Below, piece by piece: positions 62,943 to 64,000 of a stretch of DNA of 64,000 bases; within the stretch, counting starts at the first letter, position 1, and every line of letters begins with the position of its first letter. The translations under genes and the position numbers were made by a program. Origin of the DNA: Physcia stellaris (Eukaryota > Ascomycota > Lecanoromycetes > Caliciales > Physciaceae); the NCBI GenBank assembly GCA_018902385.1, contig JABSSW010000018.1:1-64000 (forward strand), read 5' to 3'. Under the pieces are notes generated by a model. The model ran no database searches and was not told where the DNA came from. It was given only the letters and a program-made list of their open reading frames with translations.

Positions 62943-63787
62943 AGGCCGTTGACGAATGCATGATCACTTCATGATGCGATGGAACAGCGTTCTGGGACAA
63001 ATTTAAGCTGGGAAAAATGAGCGTAAGCACGATTATGACTGTAGATTCTTAGTGGTTGAAGAAGCTTGCAGACTTTAGAGTAATAGAGTCTAATGAATAC
63101 CGAAATAAATCGCGAAAGCAAAGATGTTTTAGAATGTGTAACGCCGATATTGAATGGACGATTAGTGAACACATCCTTATAATTGGAACTTTTAAATTCC
63201 GAGTACCACTAGTCCTTGCTCTCTGTGCTTTCTGCTCGATCTCTCAGAAGCAAGCTACTATAAATTGACATTACACGATCCACGACCCTAGAGTATCGTA
63301 ACCGCCAATTTATCGAGATCCATCAAGGATATATCAAGACTTAAGATTGGAAGAATGATCCTTGCCTGTCCTTAGGCATGCCCGTTACTGCCATCACGTC
63401 TCTCCAATCCCTTATTGTAGTTCGTCATAAATGTCATTATGGCGGCTAGAGTTTTTGTCGTGTAACTCTAGTTGGCATCTTCCATCGATGCTTGGAGATC
63501 AAGTACTTTTGCCGTAAGATGACCCCCGGCAGACTCTGGAGCTGTGGATAGGAATGCCCTATTTGCCTGCATATTGACCGCCTTCTCGTAAAAACGCATT
63601 GAGTTGGAAGACGAGCCTTGTGTGCCTCCCACAATTCATCAATGGCTGCCCAGGATGCCGACTTCTGCGACGTCAATGTCGTTCAAAGAATAAGGGTCTC
63701 GATGAGTAGCTTTTCTTCAAGCTTTGGCCTAGTGATAGGATCTCCCCTGATCGACAGATTGAGTCTGTAGGCCCTCGATTTACGAGG
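62943..63787. other. Intergenic, no gene recognised
   Basis: 3' region of pyruvate kinase. A 76-codon minus frame (63676-63446) resembles nothing known. Confidence 0.4.
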
Positions 63788-64000
63788 TCACTTCTCCTTC
63801 TTCTCGGCCTTTGGCTCGGGTTTATCGAACCGCTTTTTCACGGTCGTCACCATCTTTCCAAACCAGTAGAAATTCAATCCACTCAGTACGGTATTGCTGA
63901 CGACATATGCCACGGCCAGCCAAGACGGCACTGGGTTTTCGCCTCTGGAAGAGTAGGCGGTCCAGATATCTCGGTACATGTTCACAGACTGATATGAGCC
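63788..64000 (-). CDS. TLC-domain membrane protein, C-terminal end only
   Basis: The frame is open to the window edge, so the gene starts beyond 64000. The visible 70 residues read NMYRDIWTAYSSRGENPVPS, a membrane helix (WLAVAYVVSNTVLSGLNFYW) and a basic tail with KKRFDKPEPKAEKKEK. The pattern 'N..L..LN..WF.KM......' before a Lys-rich end is typical of the last helix of TLC-domain (TRAM-LAG1-CLN8) proteins, which sit in the endoplasmic reticulum and include ceramide-synthase relatives. The catalytic part lies outside the window, so the subfamily is open. Confidence 0.65.
   Translation of the reverse strand, partial: GSYQSVNMYRDIWTAYSSRGENPVPSWLAVAYVVSNTVLSGLNFYWFGKMVTTVKKRFDKPEPKAEKKEK

Overview
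The window comes from a filamentous ascomycete (Pezizomycotina; class not assignable by eye). The evidence is short introns of about 50-130 nt with GTAAGT/GTATGT-type donors and CTAAC/CTGAC-type branch sites, a homoisocitrate dehydrogenase (fungal lysine pathway), and the fungal families DUF1748 and DUF1769. It has two compartments that meet sharply near 24.65 kb.

Region 1 (1-24.66 kb) is a gene-empty AT-rich block. CC, CT, AG and GG are almost absent (none in the first 180 bases), while CA, TG and CG stay common. This looks like repeat-induced mutation (RIP), but at C followed by a pyrimidine rather than at the usual CpA. Reading frames stay surprisingly open but lack Gly, Pro and Trp. Through this veil I recognise a Plavaka-type DNA transposase (about 1.05-2.2 kb), an SNF2-type helicase C-terminal fragment (12.5-13.2 kb), a LINE with endonuclease and reverse transcriptase (20.6-22.7 kb), two diverged repeat pairs, and several tandem repeats. 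An 871-bp element with inverted termini is interrupted by a small, unmutated solo-LTR-like fossil (10338-10521). A second lightly mutated patch lies at about 22.7-23.06 kb.

Region 2 (24.66-64 kb) is an ordinary gene-rich compartment. In order it holds: a low-complexity basic protein; mitochondrial ribosomal protein uS8m; a coiled-coil protein; an FBXO31-like F-box protein; a single-pass membrane protein with a PPxY motif; a 1850-residue DDX60-like Ski2-type helicase; a tiny four-exon gene for a protein with cysteine at every third residue; homoisocitrate dehydrogenase; a CorA-like membrane protein tail-to-tail with a protein kinase that carries a C-terminal propeller-like region; a small unknown gene; an amino-acid permease; a DUF1769 gene; a DUF1748 gene; pyruvate kinase; and the end of a TLC-domain gene. 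Most exon structures were worked out by splice-site and frame logic.

The metabolic genes are housekeeping genes, and no biosynthetic cluster is visible. Two things stand out as possibly undescribed: the C-followed-by-pyrimidine mutation signature of the AT block, and the (xxC)n triplet-repeat gene at 44054-44639. Several genes show apparent one-base frame slips, mostly in homopolymer runs. These may be assembly errors or real decay.
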